Positions 52,425 through 60,843 of a stretch of DNA of 60,843 nt are shown piece by piece (the stretch's first letter is position 1; each line of letters starts with the position of its first letter). Origin of the DNA: Bryobacteraceae bacterium. GTDB lineage: Bacteria; Acidobacteriota; Terriglobia; Bryobacterales; Bryobacteraceae. The stretch is taken from NCBI GenBank assembly GCA_019752335.1, contig JAIEMJ010000035.1:1-60843 (forward strand). Reading direction: 5' to 3'. The notes under the pieces are model-generated. The model made no database searches. It was not told the DNA's origin and saw only the letters and a list, made by a program, of their open reading frames with translations. The translations under genes and the position numbers were made by a program.

Positions 52425-54464
52425 CTATGGCGTCCGAAAAGTGACGGTAACGATGTTCGCCAGGTCGTCCCCCTGGCGAATGACGATCTGTTTCTGGCCG
52501 AGCCCGATCCGCAGCGGGATCGGACCCAAGTTGATCTGATCCAGTCCGAGGTATTGGCCCTGCGCCACCGGGCCCGCGACAGGGACTTGGATGTCGCCCA
52601 CCGTAGCCGTTGCCGGGCCTCCGCGCAGCCCGGTGCCGTAAAGCGTCAGATAGATCTGGTCGCCTGCGGCCGCCGGTACGCCCGTCTCCACACCAGTGGA
52701 CGGGTCAAAGATCAATCCCTCGGTGCGGATATTGCGGGCCGTGATCCGGACAAAGGTCGCGGCCGCGACGCCTTTCCCGTTCTGGCTGGCGGTGTAGATG
52801 CCGGGCGCGGTAGCGGCCACCTGCACGGTGGAGCGTTGCGCTCCGATGGCGAGTTGAGCCGCACCGGCGGCCGTGCCCGCGGGGATTAGATAGATGATCT
52901 GCGTCGGCGAAACGTAGTACAGCGGTGCCGGCCGGGCAACGCCGCGCGCGTCGGTCACCGTGATCGTGAGGCCGGCCAGCGTCGTCGGCCAGGCGACCGT
53001 CGTAGCGGTGGCCGTGGAGGCGGCCAGACCAGCGCCAAAGGTCACCACAATGGACTCCGGCGCCACCGCCTCGCCAAACGCGTAGTTGGCATTCGAAGCC
53101 GTGTTGATGCTGGGGAGCGCGGGAGCGTTGGGGGCCTTGGCGTCGCAGATGGAATCAATGACGGGCGAGGCCGCCGCGGACGGACGGGGTGCCAAAAGGA
53201 CCGAGGGCGTGGCTCCCGTCAACCAGTTCCAGAGCAACTCGTAATAACTATAGGCGGTGGCGGTGGGGCCAGAGCGAATCCGGCGTCCCAGAAAGCCATC
53301 GTCGCTCGACCAGGTGACGTGAACTTCGCAGGCGCGGCCGACCACGCCTGGCGTCAGCGTCATCGCTGATCTCTCGGCGGCAGTGGAGCGGACATTGGTG
53401 AGGGCGGTGAGTTGGTCGTATAGCCCCTGGCCAAACTCCCCCTTGGTTCCGAGAAAGCCGCCCTCCTGAAACCCATTGAACAAGAGGGGGTCCAGCATGT
53501 CCTGGATCTGGAAAAAGGGCGTGGTGATGTGATTCAGGGTGAGGTAGCCGTCATCCGTGCAAAGGTAAGGCGCCGAAGGGTGCGCCGCGAGGCAGGAATC
53601 GTCGAGTTGCGCGTTACGCTGATCGCGAAAGACTGCGTTGTAACGCTCGGTCTGCCCGGCGTAGACCGGATCGCGCGGGTCGCCAGCCGGGAAGCCCTGC
53701 CGGCCATTGAGATCCGGCCCAAAGGAAGCCTCGAAATTGCCCCGCACCCGGACGTTGGGGTTTGCGGCCCGCAGGCGGGCGGCAATGCGATCCAGGTGGG
53801 CGCGAGCACCCGAGGAGCCCGCCGAATCTCCACTGACCAGGACATCGGTGGCGTCGGTGAGCCGCGGTAGGCCAGGCACGCCCCGTTCCAGTGCCGTCAA
53901 CGCCGCATCGACAATGGTTGCTCCGCGAAAGTGCAGGCTGAAAGACTTCGTTCCGTCGTCGCTCCGCAGGACCACATCGGACTTGCGGCCCTGCCACTGG
54001 TCAGAGCTGCAGTACTTCATCTGGACTACATTCCGGTCGCCGAGGCGATTGATCGCATTACGCCCGATCAGCCCGTTCACATTCTTGGTTGGCCCGTCGA
54101 AGGCCGTCGTCATCAAGGTGCCTTCCCATTGGCCGATACCACACCAGCGGGTGGAACAGGTTTCGAAGTCGGAACAACTGCTGCCGCCGTTCAGATGGAT
54201 CAGCCAGCGATTGGCGGAACTACCGTCCGGCTCGGTGGCGCCGGGCCGGGCTGGGCGCACATACATCGCCGGCTGCGTGCCGTCATTGCAGAGCGCGCCG
54301 GGAGCGTCGATCACGATCTTCCGCATCTCGCCCGTGGTGAGCGTTCCGGCGCGATACGGCTGCCGGCCATCGGGTGTATTGGGGCACTCGAGGTCTTTTA
54401 TCGTCGGACCCGGTTGGGCAAAAGCACCGAGGGACGCCATCAGCCAGACAGATGCAAACTTCAT
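52425..54464 (-). CDS. pectinacetylesterase-like esterase with C-terminal Solibacter domain, 679 aa
   Basis: After a signal peptide (WLMASLGAFAQ) comes a pectinacetylesterase/NOTUM-like alpha/beta-hydrolase with WLIHLNGGSSCSDFETC (oxyanion region) and the nucleophile elbow GDSAGSSGARAH. A C-terminal domain of about 240 residues (GIYTASQNGKGVAA, GDQIYLTLYGTGLRG, LDQINLGPIP) matches the TIGR03437 Solibacter C-terminal type, known mainly from Acidobacteria. It may deacetylate plant or microbial polysaccharide. A separate promoter is likely, as a gap of 67 bp divides it from the downstream operon. Confidence 0.82.
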   Translation of the reverse strand: MKFASVWLMASLGAFAQPGPTIKDLECPNTPDGRQPYRAGTLTTGEMRKIVIDAPGALCNDGTQPAMYVRPARPGATEPDGSSANRWLIHLNGGSSCSDFETCSTRWCGIGQWEGTLMTTAFDGPTKNVNGLIGRNAINRLGDRNVVQMKYCSSDQWQGRKSDVVLRSDDGTKSFSLHFRGATIVDAALTALERGVPGLPRLTDATDVLVSGDSAGSSGARAHLDRIAARLRAANPNVRVRGNFEASFGPDLNGRQGFPAGDPRDPVYAGQTERYNAVFRDQRNAQLDDSCLAAHPSAPYLCTDDGYLTLNHITTPFFQIQDMLDPLLFNGFQEGGFLGTKGEFGQGLYDQLTALTNVRSTAAERSAMTLTPGVVGRACEVHVTWSSDDGFLGRRIRSGPTATAYSYYELLWNWLTGATPSVLLAPRPSAAASPVIDSICDAKAPNAPALPSINTASNANYAFGEAVAPESIVVTFGAGLAASTATATTVAWPTTLAGLTITVTDARGVARPAPLYYVSPTQIIYLIPAGTAAGAAQLAIGAQRSTVQVAATAPGIYTASQNGKGVAAATFVRITARNIRTEGLIFDPSTGVETGVPAAAGDQIYLTLYGTGLRGGPATATVGDIQVPVAGPVAQGQYLGLDQINLGPIPLRIGLGQKQIVIRQGDDLANIVTVTFRTP

Positions 54465-54527
54465 GATGTGAGAGTATATAGCAAATATCGCGCGACAGGC
54501 GCGGAACGGCGCTCAGTAATAGCTAAG

Positions 54528-55448
54528 CTAGCGGCGTCGCACGGCGAGACTATCCCGCAGACCTAAGCTTTGATAAATCTGACGCGTCGCATCGGACTTG
54601 TTCAAGGTATAGAAGTGGATTCCCGCGACATCGTGGTCCAGCAGGTCGCGGCATTGCTCGGTAGCCCAGTGGATGCCCACGCGCTTCACGGCCTCCGCGT
54701 CGTCGTTACAGCGCTGCACGATCCGCAGCAGCGGCGCTGGAAAGCGGGCTCCTAGGGCGAGCTCCGCCATGCGCTTCAGGCCTGAGGCCGTGGAGACCGG
54801 CATGATGCCGGCGATGATCGGCACGCGGATGCCCGCCAGTTCGCAACGCTCCCGGAAATCGTAGAAGTCGCGGTTATCGAAGAACAGCTGGGTGACGATG
54901 TAGTCGGCGCCTTCGTCCACCTTGGCCTTCAGCCGTTCGATTTCAAGCAAACGATTGGGCGTGCCGGGATGGCCCTCGGGGAAGCCGGCTACGCCGATCC
55001 CGAAGCCACGCGGGTCGCTGTGGCGATGGCTCTCGTTGAAGCGGCGAATGAAACGCACCAGATCACCGGCATGTTGGAAGCTGTCGTCCTCCCGGCGGTA
55101 GTTGGTGAGCCCACGCGGCGGATCGCCCCCCAAGGCCAGGATATTCGATACGCCAATCTTGGCGTAGTTCGCCAGAATCTCCTCCACCTCACCGGACTGG
55201 TGGCAGACGCACGTCAGATGCGGCACCGCGGCCAGCTTCGTGGTCTGATTGATGCGCGCCACCAGGTCATGCGTCAGTTGCCGCGTAGAACCGCCGGCGC
55301 CATAGGTCACCGAGACGAAGGAGGGTTGCAGCTCTTCGAGTTGGGTGATGTTCTCGAACAGAACATTCGAATCGGCCTCATTCTTGGGCGGGAAGAACTC
55401 GAAGGAGAGGGTCGTGCGGTCTTGAGCGAAGATGTCGCGGATGTGCAT
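54528..55448 (-). CDS. metF: 5,10-methylenetetrahydrofolate reductase
   Basis: The 306-residue TIM-barrel protein has LSFEFFPPKNE near the start, VSVTYGAGGSTRQ, NILALGGDPPRG and GADYIVTQLFFDN. These are the FAD- and folate-binding blocks of MetF, including the acid Glu in FEFFPP. It reduces methylene-THF to methyl-THF for methionine synthesis. It diverges from tsaC with a 78-bp shared promoter region. Confidence 0.93.
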   Translation of the reverse strand: MHIRDIFAQDRTTLSFEFFPPKNEADSNVLFENITQLEELQPSFVSVTYGAGGSTRQLTHDLVARINQTTKLAAVPHLTCVCHQSGEVEEILANYAKIGVSNILALGGDPPRGLTNYRREDDSFQHAGDLVRFIRRFNESHRHSDPRGFGIGVAGFPEGHPGTPNRLLEIERLKAKVDEGADYIVTQLFFDNRDFYDFRERCELAGIRVPIIAGIMPVSTASGLKRMAELALGARFPAPLLRIVQRCNDDAEAVKRVGIHWATEQCRDLLDHDVAGIHFYTLNKSDATRQIYQSLGLRDSLAVRRR

Positions 55449-55526
55449 ATCGGAGCTTTCCCCATTGTACTCACCTCTCTGCGGTAGACTGGAGCATTGT
55501 AGAATCCAGGTTCTAACCGTACTAGC

Positions 55527-56168
55527 GTGGCAACCGATCTAATTGAAATCAAACAGGAAGACCCCTCGCGCGAAGCGATTGAGCGGGCCGCGGCCGTCAT
55601 TCGTAAAGGCGGCGTGGTGGCGATCCCCACCGACGCGTTGTATTCCATCGTCGCTGACCCGTTCAATCTGGCCGCCGTCGGCAAGGTGTTTCAGGCCAAG
55701 GGCCGTGAGTCCGCGCGTTCCCTGCCCCTGCTGGTGAGCGACCTGATCATGGCCGAGGAACTGACGTCCGAGATTACGATGCGCTTCCAACTGCTGGCGC
55801 GCCGCTTCTGGCCGGGTCCGCTGACGGTGATCGTGCCGGCGGCGTCGCGCGTGCCGCTGCGCGTGACGGGCAACACGGGCCGTCTGGCGCTCCGTCATTC
55901 GAAGTCGATTGTCGCGGCGCGGTTGCTCGAGGTGCTGAACCAGCCGTTGATCGCGACCAGCGCGAACATGTCAGGCTCACCCACCTGCCGCTCCGGCATT
56001 GAGGTCTTCGGGATGATGGATGGGCAGATCAGTCTGGTGCTGGACGGTGGCTTCTCCATCGGCGAAGGCGCCACGACGGTCGACATCACCGAGCCCTACT
56101 GGAAGATGATCAAGGCGGGGACGATTCCCGAAAGCGACATCGCCGAATGCCTCAAGGGCGGCAACTGA
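55527..56168 (+). CDS. tsaC: L-threonylcarbamoyladenylate synthase
   Basis: The YrdC/Sua5-type protein has the GGVVAIPTDALYSIVADP start, KVFQAKGRE, RFWPGPLTVIVP and LIATSANMSGSP, covering the KxR-SxN catalytic set. It makes the threonylcarbamoyl adenylate used for t6A37 in tRNA. The Sua5 C-terminal domain is absent, so the TsaC name fits. The GTG start at 55527 gives MATDLIEIKQ. Its 3' end overlaps the converging glycosyltransferase gene by 17 bp. Confidence 0.9.
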   Translation: MATDLIEIKQEDPSREAIERAAAVIRKGGVVAIPTDALYSIVADPFNLAAVGKVFQAKGRESARSLPLLVSDLIMAEELTSEITMRFQLLARRFWPGPLTVIVPAASRVPLRVTGNTGRLALRHSKSIVAARLLEVLNQPLIATSANMSGSPTCRSGIEVFGMMDGQISLVLDGGFSIGEGATTVDITEPYWKMIKAGTIPESDIAECLKGGN

Positions 56169-57318
56169 GCCGGTAGGCCTCGTAGACGTCTTCAAAGACT
56201 CCATCCCAAGTGCGATCCAGCTTGGACGCCAACACTTTCGCGCGCAACGCCGCCAGACGGCGTGGATCGCGCACCAGGTCCACCGTGCGCTCGACGAATT
56301 CGGCGTCGGTCTCGGCCCGAATCCCGCTTTCGCCGGGCTCCACCAGAAACTTCGGTCCGCCTTCGGCAAACACCGCAGCCGGCACGCCCGAGGCGAGCGC
56401 CTCTTGAATCACATTGCCGAAGGTGTCCGTGCGCGAGGGGAAGAGGAAGAGGTCGAGGTTCGCGTAGGCCGTCGCCAGGGCTTCGCCGCGCAGGACGCCG
56501 GGGAAATCGGCCCGTTGCAGATTCTGCTGAAGCCACTCGAGTTCGCTCCCCTGCCCCACCACCTGGAAGCGATAGTTTTCGACGCCCGCGGAGATCAGCG
56601 CGCGCTCGACATCGGCCAGCAAACGGATTCCCTTCTCCGGACTCAGCCGTCCCACGTAGCCCAGCACCAAGGTGCCGTCCTCCGCGGGGCGTGTGCGGCG
56701 CGTGGGGCTGAAGATCGACGAGTCAATGCCGCGGCGCATTAGGTGGCAGGGCCGCCCCGTGCCTTCTTCAATCAGCTTCACCAGATCCGGATTCGGCGCG
56801 AGCGTCACTTTGGCGAGCTTGTAGAACTGTAGAGTAGCCGCCAGCGCCCCCTTCTCGGCGCCGAAGTCGAGCTTCTCCTTGATCACCTCCGGCAGGAATT
56901 CGAGCATCTGCACCAGCCGCCGGCCGGCGTACTTATGGAGGTCCGTATGCCAGGACGCGACGAGCGGTACGTTCAGGGTCCGGGCCGCGATCACCCCGAG
57001 GATGCCGCAATCGCCGGGGCCGGTGATGTGCACCAGATCCGGCCTAAATGCACGCACCGCGTCGAGGGCGGGCGTCCGGTAGCGCAGGAAGTCGAGGTCA
57101 AAAAACATGTCGGAGTCCAACCGGAGCAGGTGCGGCCCGCGGGCGATCTCCATCGTCGTGTGTTCTCCCACGGTCCACGTCTTGGTCTCGGGGCCGATGT
57201 GGAAGCTGAAGAAAGGGTAGCCGCGGCGTTGCGCGAAGGCGTCAAGCTGGCGCGAAGTGAGGGCCACGCCGTTCACTTCGTGGAAACAGTCGGTGAAGAA
57301 GGCGACGCGGGGAGTCAC
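56152..57318 (-). CDS. GT4-type glycosyltransferase
   Basis: A GT-B protein of 388 residues with the N-terminal FFTDCFHEVNGVALT acceptor half and the C-terminal donor half: LVLGYVGRLSPEKGI, and the E-x7-E signature in TDTFGNVIQEALASGVPAAV. These enzymes transfer sugars from nucleotide-sugars, often to lipids, as in GlcNAc-malate or mannosyl transferases. The acceptor is unknown. It lies 4 bp upstream of the FAD-oxidoreductase gene's end and may share its transcript. Confidence 0.85.
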   Translation of the reverse strand: MTPRVAFFTDCFHEVNGVALTSRQLDAFAQRRGYPFFSFHIGPETKTWTVGEHTTMEIARGPHLLRLDSDMFFDLDFLRYRTPALDAVRAFRPDLVHITGPGDCGILGVIAARTLNVPLVASWHTDLHKYAGRRLVQMLEFLPEVIKEKLDFGAEKGALAATLQFYKLAKVTLAPNPDLVKLIEEGTGRPCHLMRRGIDSSIFSPTRRTRPAEDGTLVLGYVGRLSPEKGIRLLADVERALISAGVENYRFQVVGQGSELEWLQQNLQRADFPGVLRGEALATAYANLDLFLFPSRTDTFGNVIQEALASGVPAAVFAEGGPKFLVEPGESGIRAETDAEFVERTVDLVRDPRRLAALRAKVLASKLDRTWDGVFEDVYEAYRLSCRP

Positions 57319-57322
57319 ACTC

Positions 57323-58753
57323 TTAGTATGTCGCCGCGGGAGTCGCGTGCGAGTGGTGGATTTCCATGCATCCCTTGCCCGTGGGCAACAGCTTACCTGG
57401 ATTCAGCCGGCAACCCGGATCGAAGAGCCGCTTGAAGTTGGCGATCATGTCGAGCGTCTCCTCCGAGAAGAGCTTCGTCATCAGTTCCATCTTCTCCATG
57501 CCGACCCCGTGCTCGCCGGTGATCGAACCGCCGACGGCGATGCAATAAGACAGAATCGCCTCGCCCGCCGCCACCGCCTTCTGCACATCGCCCGGCTTGC
57601 GGGCGTCGAAAAGAATGATCGGGTGCATGTTGCCGTCGCCCGCATGGAAGATGTTACTGATCTGCACGCCAAACTCCGCACTGATCTCGCCAATCCGCCG
57701 CAACGTCGGCGCGATTTGGGTGCGCGGCACCACGCCGTCCTGCACGTAGTAAAACGGACTCACCCGGCCGATGGCGCCAAAGGCATTCTTCCGGCCCTTC
57801 CACAGCAAATCACGCTCCTCGGCCGACTTCGCCAGCCGGACCTCCCGCGCGCCGCACGCCAGGCACGTGGCCTGAATCGGCGCCAATTGGCTCTCGACTG
57901 ACTCCGTGAGCCCTTCGAGCTCAATCAACAGCACCGCCTGCGCGTCCATCGGATAACCAGCGTGCGTCGCCTCCTCCACCATGCGCAGCATGGGGCCGTC
58001 CAGCATCTCGAGCGCGGCGGGCGTGATTTGCTTGGCGGTAATTTCGGCCACCGTGTTGGCCGCCGCGTCCGTCGTGTCATAGACGGCGAGCATGGTTTTT
58101 ACTGTCTCGGCGCTGCGCATCAAGCGCAGCCAAGCCTTGGTCACCAGCACCATGGTGCCTTCGCTGCCGGTGAGCAGACCGGTGAGGTCGTAACCGGGCA
58201 GATCCGTTTCGGGGCCGCCGATCTCGGTGATGGTGCCGTCGGGCAGCACCACTTCGAGGCCGAGGACGTGGTTCACGGTAACCCCATAGACCAGCGTGTG
58301 CGGACCGCCCGCGTTCTCGGCGACATTGCCGCCGATGGTGCAGGCGCGTTGGCTCGAAGGGTCCGGCGCGAAGTAGTAGCCATCGCGCTGCACGGCGAGC
58401 GTGACGTCGAGGTTCACGACGCCCGGCTCCACCAGCATGCGCTCGTTTGCCAGGTCAATCTCCAGAATGCGATTCATGCGCGCGAAGGAGATCATGATGC
58501 CGCCGGCGCGCGGGATGACGCCCCCGGAAAGGCCCGTGCCGGCGCCGCGGCCCACGATGGCCAGGTTGTTCGCAAAGGCAAGCTTAACCAGGGCCGACAC
58601 TTGCTCCGTGCTGCGCGGGAAAACCACGACATCGGGCTTGGCCTTGTCGATGCTGCCGTCGTATTCGTAAAGGCTGAGGTCGGCGCCTTGGTCCAAGTAG
58701 CCGCGCGGGCCTAGCATCTGGTGAATTTCGGAGCGGACAGGAGCGGCGAGCAT
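57323..58753 (-). CDS. FAD-binding oxidoreductase, GlcD/D-lactate dehydrogenase-like
   Basis: The protein has the FAD_binding_4 motif (GAGTGLSGGVIPRAGG, CTIGGNVAENAGG) and the C-terminal FAD-oxidase block HAGDGNMHPIILFD with GEHGVGMEKMELM, typical of glycolate oxidase subunit D. I chose the ATG at 58753 because the longer in-frame start at 58834 would overlap the thioredoxin gene. GlcD enzymes oxidise 2-hydroxyacids such as glycolate or D-lactate. No glcE or glcF lies nearby, so a single-subunit form is possible. Confidence 0.88.
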   Translation of the reverse strand: MLAAPVRSEIHQMLGPRGYLDQGADLSLYEYDGSIDKAKPDVVVFPRSTEQVSALVKLAFANNLAIVGRGAGTGLSGGVIPRAGGIMISFARMNRILEIDLANERMLVEPGVVNLDVTLAVQRDGYYFAPDPSSQRACTIGGNVAENAGGPHTLVYGVTVNHVLGLEVVLPDGTITEIGGPETDLPGYDLTGLLTGSEGTMVLVTKAWLRLMRSAETVKTMLAVYDTTDAAANTVAEITAKQITPAALEMLDGPMLRMVEEATHAGYPMDAQAVLLIELEGLTESVESQLAPIQATCLACGAREVRLAKSAEERDLLWKGRKNAFGAIGRVSPFYYVQDGVVPRTQIAPTLRRIGEISAEFGVQISNIFHAGDGNMHPIILFDARKPGDVQKAVAAGEAILSYCIAVGGSITGEHGVGMEKMELMTKLFSEETLDMIANFKRLFDPGCRLNPGKLLPTGKGCMEIHHSHATPAATY

Positions 58754-58757
58754 TGGG

Positions 58758-59288
58758 TTAGCGCATACTCCGAATCTGGTCGAGCACCTTCGGATCCAGC
58801 CAGGTGCTGGAGGGTTCGCCTTCGTACTTGGCAAGGACCTTGCCGGCCGAGTTGATGATGTAGGTCTCCGGGAACTTGTACGTGCCGTAGCTGGCGCTGA
58901 TGCGCGCCTCAGCGTCGCGCGAGGTGGGGAACTTCACGCGCATGCGCTCGATGAATTTCTTGTAAGGCTTCTCGTTCTTGTCGACGCTGATGCCGAGCAC
59001 CACCACGCCATCCTTGGCGAGTTCCTCTTGTAACGCGTTCAAGCGGGGCGTCTCTTCAATGCAAGGCGGGCACCAGGTGGCCCAAAAATTGAGCATCAGC
59101 AACTTGCCGCCAAAGTCGGAGCGCGTAAACTTCTTGCCATTCTCGGCCGTCACTTCGAAGTCGGGAGCGGTGTCACCCACCTGCGTTACTTTCTCCCGTA
59201 GCGTATCGTAGATGACGAAGCCTAGGCTCATCAACAAGATGAGGATCAGCGCAAGCGGCGGGCGAAGGTCGGGTTTCGTGTTAGCCAT
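58758..59288 (-). CDS. TlpA/ResA-type thioredoxin-like protein, membrane-anchored
   Basis: One hydrophobic segment at about residues 10-28 anchors the protein. The thioredoxin domain holds WCPPC with Cys73 and Cys76 and the KFPETYIINSAG cis-Pro loop. TlpA/ResA proteins reduce periplasmic disulfides, for example for cytochrome c maturation. The gene precedes glcD by 4 bp and diverges from the pterin operon. Confidence 0.9.
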   Translation of the reverse strand: MANTKPDLRPPLALILILLMSLGFVIYDTLREKVTQVGDTAPDFEVTAENGKKFTRSDFGGKLLMLNFWATWCPPCIEETPRLNALQEELAKDGVVVLGISVDKNEKPYKKFIERMRVKFPTSRDAEARISASYGTYKFPETYIINSAGKVLAKYEGEPSSTWLDPKVLDQIRSMR

Positions 59289-59343
59289 CCACCGCTTATT
59301 TTACGGTATCGCCGCACCGAATTGAGGCATCTAACAGGAGGAC

Positions 59344-59760
59344 ATGAAAATAACGCGCCGCATTGAGTTCTCCTCCTCTCACGTCTGTGCGCTCGCCGGC
59401 CGCAGTGAGGCGGAGAATCGCGCGCTCTATGGAGCGGCCGCGAATCCCCACGGGCACGGCCACAACTACGTCCTCGAAGTCACCATCGCCGGCCAACCCG
59501 ATCCCGTAACCGGGATGATTGTTGACCTCAAAGAAGTGAAAGAGATTCTGAACCAGGAAGTGGTCCAGCCGTTCGATCATCGTCACCTGAATCATGAAGT
59601 GCCTCCTTTCGACCGGATCGTCCCCACCACCGAAAACATCGCGCTCGAAATCTGGCGCCGGCTGGCCCCTCATTTCTCCGGCGCGAAGGGCCGCCTGGAT
59701 CTGGTGAAGCTCTACGAAACCGAGGACCTCTACGTGGAATACGCGGGGGAACCGGCATGA
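59344..59760 (+). CDS. 6-pyruvoyl-tetrahydropterin synthase/QueD family, paralogue A without the usual Cys
   Basis: The 138-residue protein keeps the zinc ligands His13, His38 and His40 ([12 protein letters not shown]), the PFDHRHLNHEVPPF triad block and the late Glu in LYETEDLYVEY. Where the family has Cys (GKCNNP in its neighbour, residue 32) it has Ala32 (GAAANP). It has a Cys15 just after His13, which could in principle replace it. So it may catalyse another step of pterin or deazapurine chemistry. It is first in a three-gene operon, overlapping paralogue B by 4 bp. Confidence 0.82.
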   Translation: MKITRRIEFSSSHVCALAGRSEAENRALYGAAANPHGHGHNYVLEVTIAGQPDPVTGMIVDLKEVKEILNQEVVQPFDHRHLNHEVPPFDRIVPTTENIALEIWRRLAPHFSGAKGRLDLVKLYETEDLYVEYAGEPA

Positions 59761-60173
59761 GGCTGACGCGCCGCTATAGTTTCAGCGCCTCCCATCGGCT
59801 CCATTCGGACGCGCTCAGCGAAGCCGAAAACGATGCCACCTACGGCAAGTGCAACAACCCCTACGGGCACGGCCACAACTACGTCCTGGAAGTGACGGTG
59901 CGCGGCGCCGTGGACGCCCTCACCGGCCGCGTGGCCGATCTGCCGTCGTTGGACAACTTTGTTACGCAGGAAATAGTCTCCCGCTATGACCATCGGAATC
60001 TAAATGAACAAGTACCCGAGTTGGCGGGCCTGGTGCCCACCACCGAGGTAGTCTCCGCAGTGATTCACGCGCGGCTCGACGCAGGTTGGCCAAAGGATTG
60101 GCCCGCGCTCGATCGGGTGCGCATCTGGGAGACTCGCAATAATATCTTTGAAGTTACCAAGGACAGATCATGA
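59757..60173 (+). CDS. 6-pyruvoyl-tetrahydropterin synthase/QueD family, paralogue B
   Basis: The 138-residue protein resembles animal PTPS closely: [27 protein letters not shown] with Cys32 and zinc ligands His13, His38 and His40, RYDHRNLN, and [10 protein letters not shown]. The enzyme converts dihydroneopterin triphosphate to 6-pyruvoyl-tetrahydropterin, or makes carboxy-tetrahydropterin in the queuosine path. It overlaps both neighbours by 4 bp and is followed by folE, which makes the substrate. Confidence 0.88.
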   Translation: MRLTRRYSFSASHRLHSDALSEAENDATYGKCNNPYGHGHNYVLEVTVRGAVDALTGRVADLPSLDNFVTQEIVSRYDHRNLNEQVPELAGLVPTTEVVSAVIHARLDAGWPKDWPALDRVRIWETRNNIFEVTKDRS

Positions 60174-60790
60174 CTGAGCTGAAACAGAACGGCATGCACG
60201 CACTGGCTGCGGTCGAGGCGCCCATCGGCGATCCGATCGCCGGTCACGTACACGGCATGCTGGAAGTGTTGGGCGAAAATCCGCGCCGCGAAGGCCTCCT
60301 GAAGACGCCGGATCGCGCGGCAAAGGCGATGCGTTACCTGACGCGCGGCTACACCGCTAGCCTCGAGAAGATCGTCAATGGCGCACTCTTCAAGGCCGAA
60401 GTGGACGAGATGGTGATCGTCCGAGACATCGAATTCTTCAGTCTGTGCGAGCACCACATGCTGCCCTTCCACGGTCGCGTTCACGTCGCTTATCTGCCGA
60501 ACAAGACCATCATCGGGCTCAGCAAGATTCCCCGCATCATCGACATGTACGCGCGCCGCCTGCAAGTGCAGGAGCGCATGACGCACCAGATCGCCGAGAC
60601 ACTCCAGCAGGTACTCGACGCTCGCGGCGTCGCGGTGATTGCCGAAGGCAAACACTTCTGCATGATGATGCGCGGCGTGGAGAAACAGTGCTCCAGCACC
60701 ACGACGAGCGCGATGCTGGGCGAGTTCCGCACCGGCAAGTCGACCCGCGACGAGTTCTTAAGCCTGCTCCGCATGCGCTCCGACTTTTAA
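60170..60790 (+). CDS. folE: GTP cyclohydrolase I
   Basis: The 206-residue enzyme has [19 protein letters not shown], the zinc site in [14 protein letters not shown] with a later [12 protein letters not shown], and [20 protein letters not shown]. It makes dihydroneopterin triphosphate from GTP, the first step to folate, tetrahydrobiopterin and queuosine. It is third in the pterin operon and overlaps the preceding PTPS gene by 4 bp. Confidence 0.95.
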   Translation: MTELKQNGMHALAAVEAPIGDPIAGHVHGMLEVLGENPRREGLLKTPDRAAKAMRYLTRGYTASLEKIVNGALFKAEVDEMVIVRDIEFFSLCEHHMLPFHGRVHVAYLPNKTIIGLSKIPRIIDMYARRLQVQERMTHQIAETLQQVLDARGVAVIAEGKHFCMMMRGVEKQCSSTTTSAMLGEFRTGKSTRDEFLSLLRMRSDF

Positions 60791-60828
60791 CTTCTCGCGG
60801 ACAGCTTCGGGGCTAAACTGGAGGTAGC

Positions 60829-60843
60829 GTGACTCTCATATTT
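60829..60843 (+). CDS. start of a gene cut by the window end
   Basis: A GTG at 60829 follows a GGAGG ribosome site (60820-60824) at good spacing and opens five codons (MTLIF) before the window ends. It probably continues the pterin operon, for example as an SDR of the sepiapterin-reductase type, but only five residues are visible. Confidence 0.5.

Noticed and set aside
1-60843. CRISPR arrays, rRNA genes and prophage structural genes
   Set aside because: No regularly spaced repeats, no rRNA signature and no capsid, terminase or tail genes are seen on either strand.

Overview
The window is GC-rich chromosomal DNA, most likely from an acidobacterium of the Solibacter/Bryobacter group. The evidence is a secreted protein ending in a TIGR03437-type (Solibacter C-terminal) domain, DUF1501/DUF1549-DUF1553 and DUF1552/DUF1592 surface-protein gene pairs, a giant hybrid sensor kinase with a periplasmic propeller, many secreted proteins of unknown function, and REP palindromes with a RAYT remnant. 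This assignment is inference from gene content; there is no rRNA or tRNA in the window.

1-24 kb is accessory DNA. A RAYT transposase remnant (587-1179) is broken by a copy of the REP palindrome. Three Rhs toxin tips then lie on the minus strand. Tip 1 (1831-3729) ends in a PD-(D/E)XK-like nuclease and tip 2 (4516-5481) in an HExxH zinc-peptidase-like domain. The third is the end of a complete 1790-residue Rhs shell (15677-21049) with a second HExxH domain. Each tip is followed by a small gene in the immunity position. Between the tips and the complete shell sits a mobilization block: a frameshifted primase remnant with vapBC, an XRE / LRAT-fold / 165-aa / HEPN-like / small-protein operon on the plus strand, a MobF relaxase-helicase, a VirD4/TraD-type coupling protein, a ribbon-helix-helix accessory gene, and a repeat-rich stretch that looks like oriT. 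No type IV secretion genes are present, so the block would be mobilizable at most. The complete rhs gene ends a five-gene operon of secreted proteins. The first of these has an out-of-frame signal peptide separated from the body by a G8 tract.

24-35 kb holds RidA, a formamidase-family hydrolase, an SDR, the DUF1501/DUF1553 pair, a mutarotase-like secreted protein, an M1 peptidase with a trailing orphan HicB, a membrane protein and NagA. A gene-free stretch (34.68-35.14 kb) holds DnaA-box-like 9-mers, a candidate structured RNA with an intrinsic terminator, and two REP-like palindromes.

35-46 kb holds divergent ilvE and M48 peptidase genes, a HAD phosphatase, a coiled-coil protein, the 1177-aa hybrid kinase, a tight run of PfkB kinase - rhomboid - LmbE-like deacetylase - M20 peptidase, and a DUF433 antitoxin whose toxin is truncated.

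46-61 kb holds a four-gene minus operon (DUF1592 cytochrome-like, DUF1552, two LRR proteins), a pectinacetylesterase-like protein, metF, tsaC, a GT4 glycosyltransferase, a GlcD-type oxidase with a thioredoxin, and a pterin operon of two PTPS/QueD paralogues plus folE. The most promising undescribed system is the 6.9-9.6 kb operon. The Rhs tip array and the G8 tract are the next most notable.
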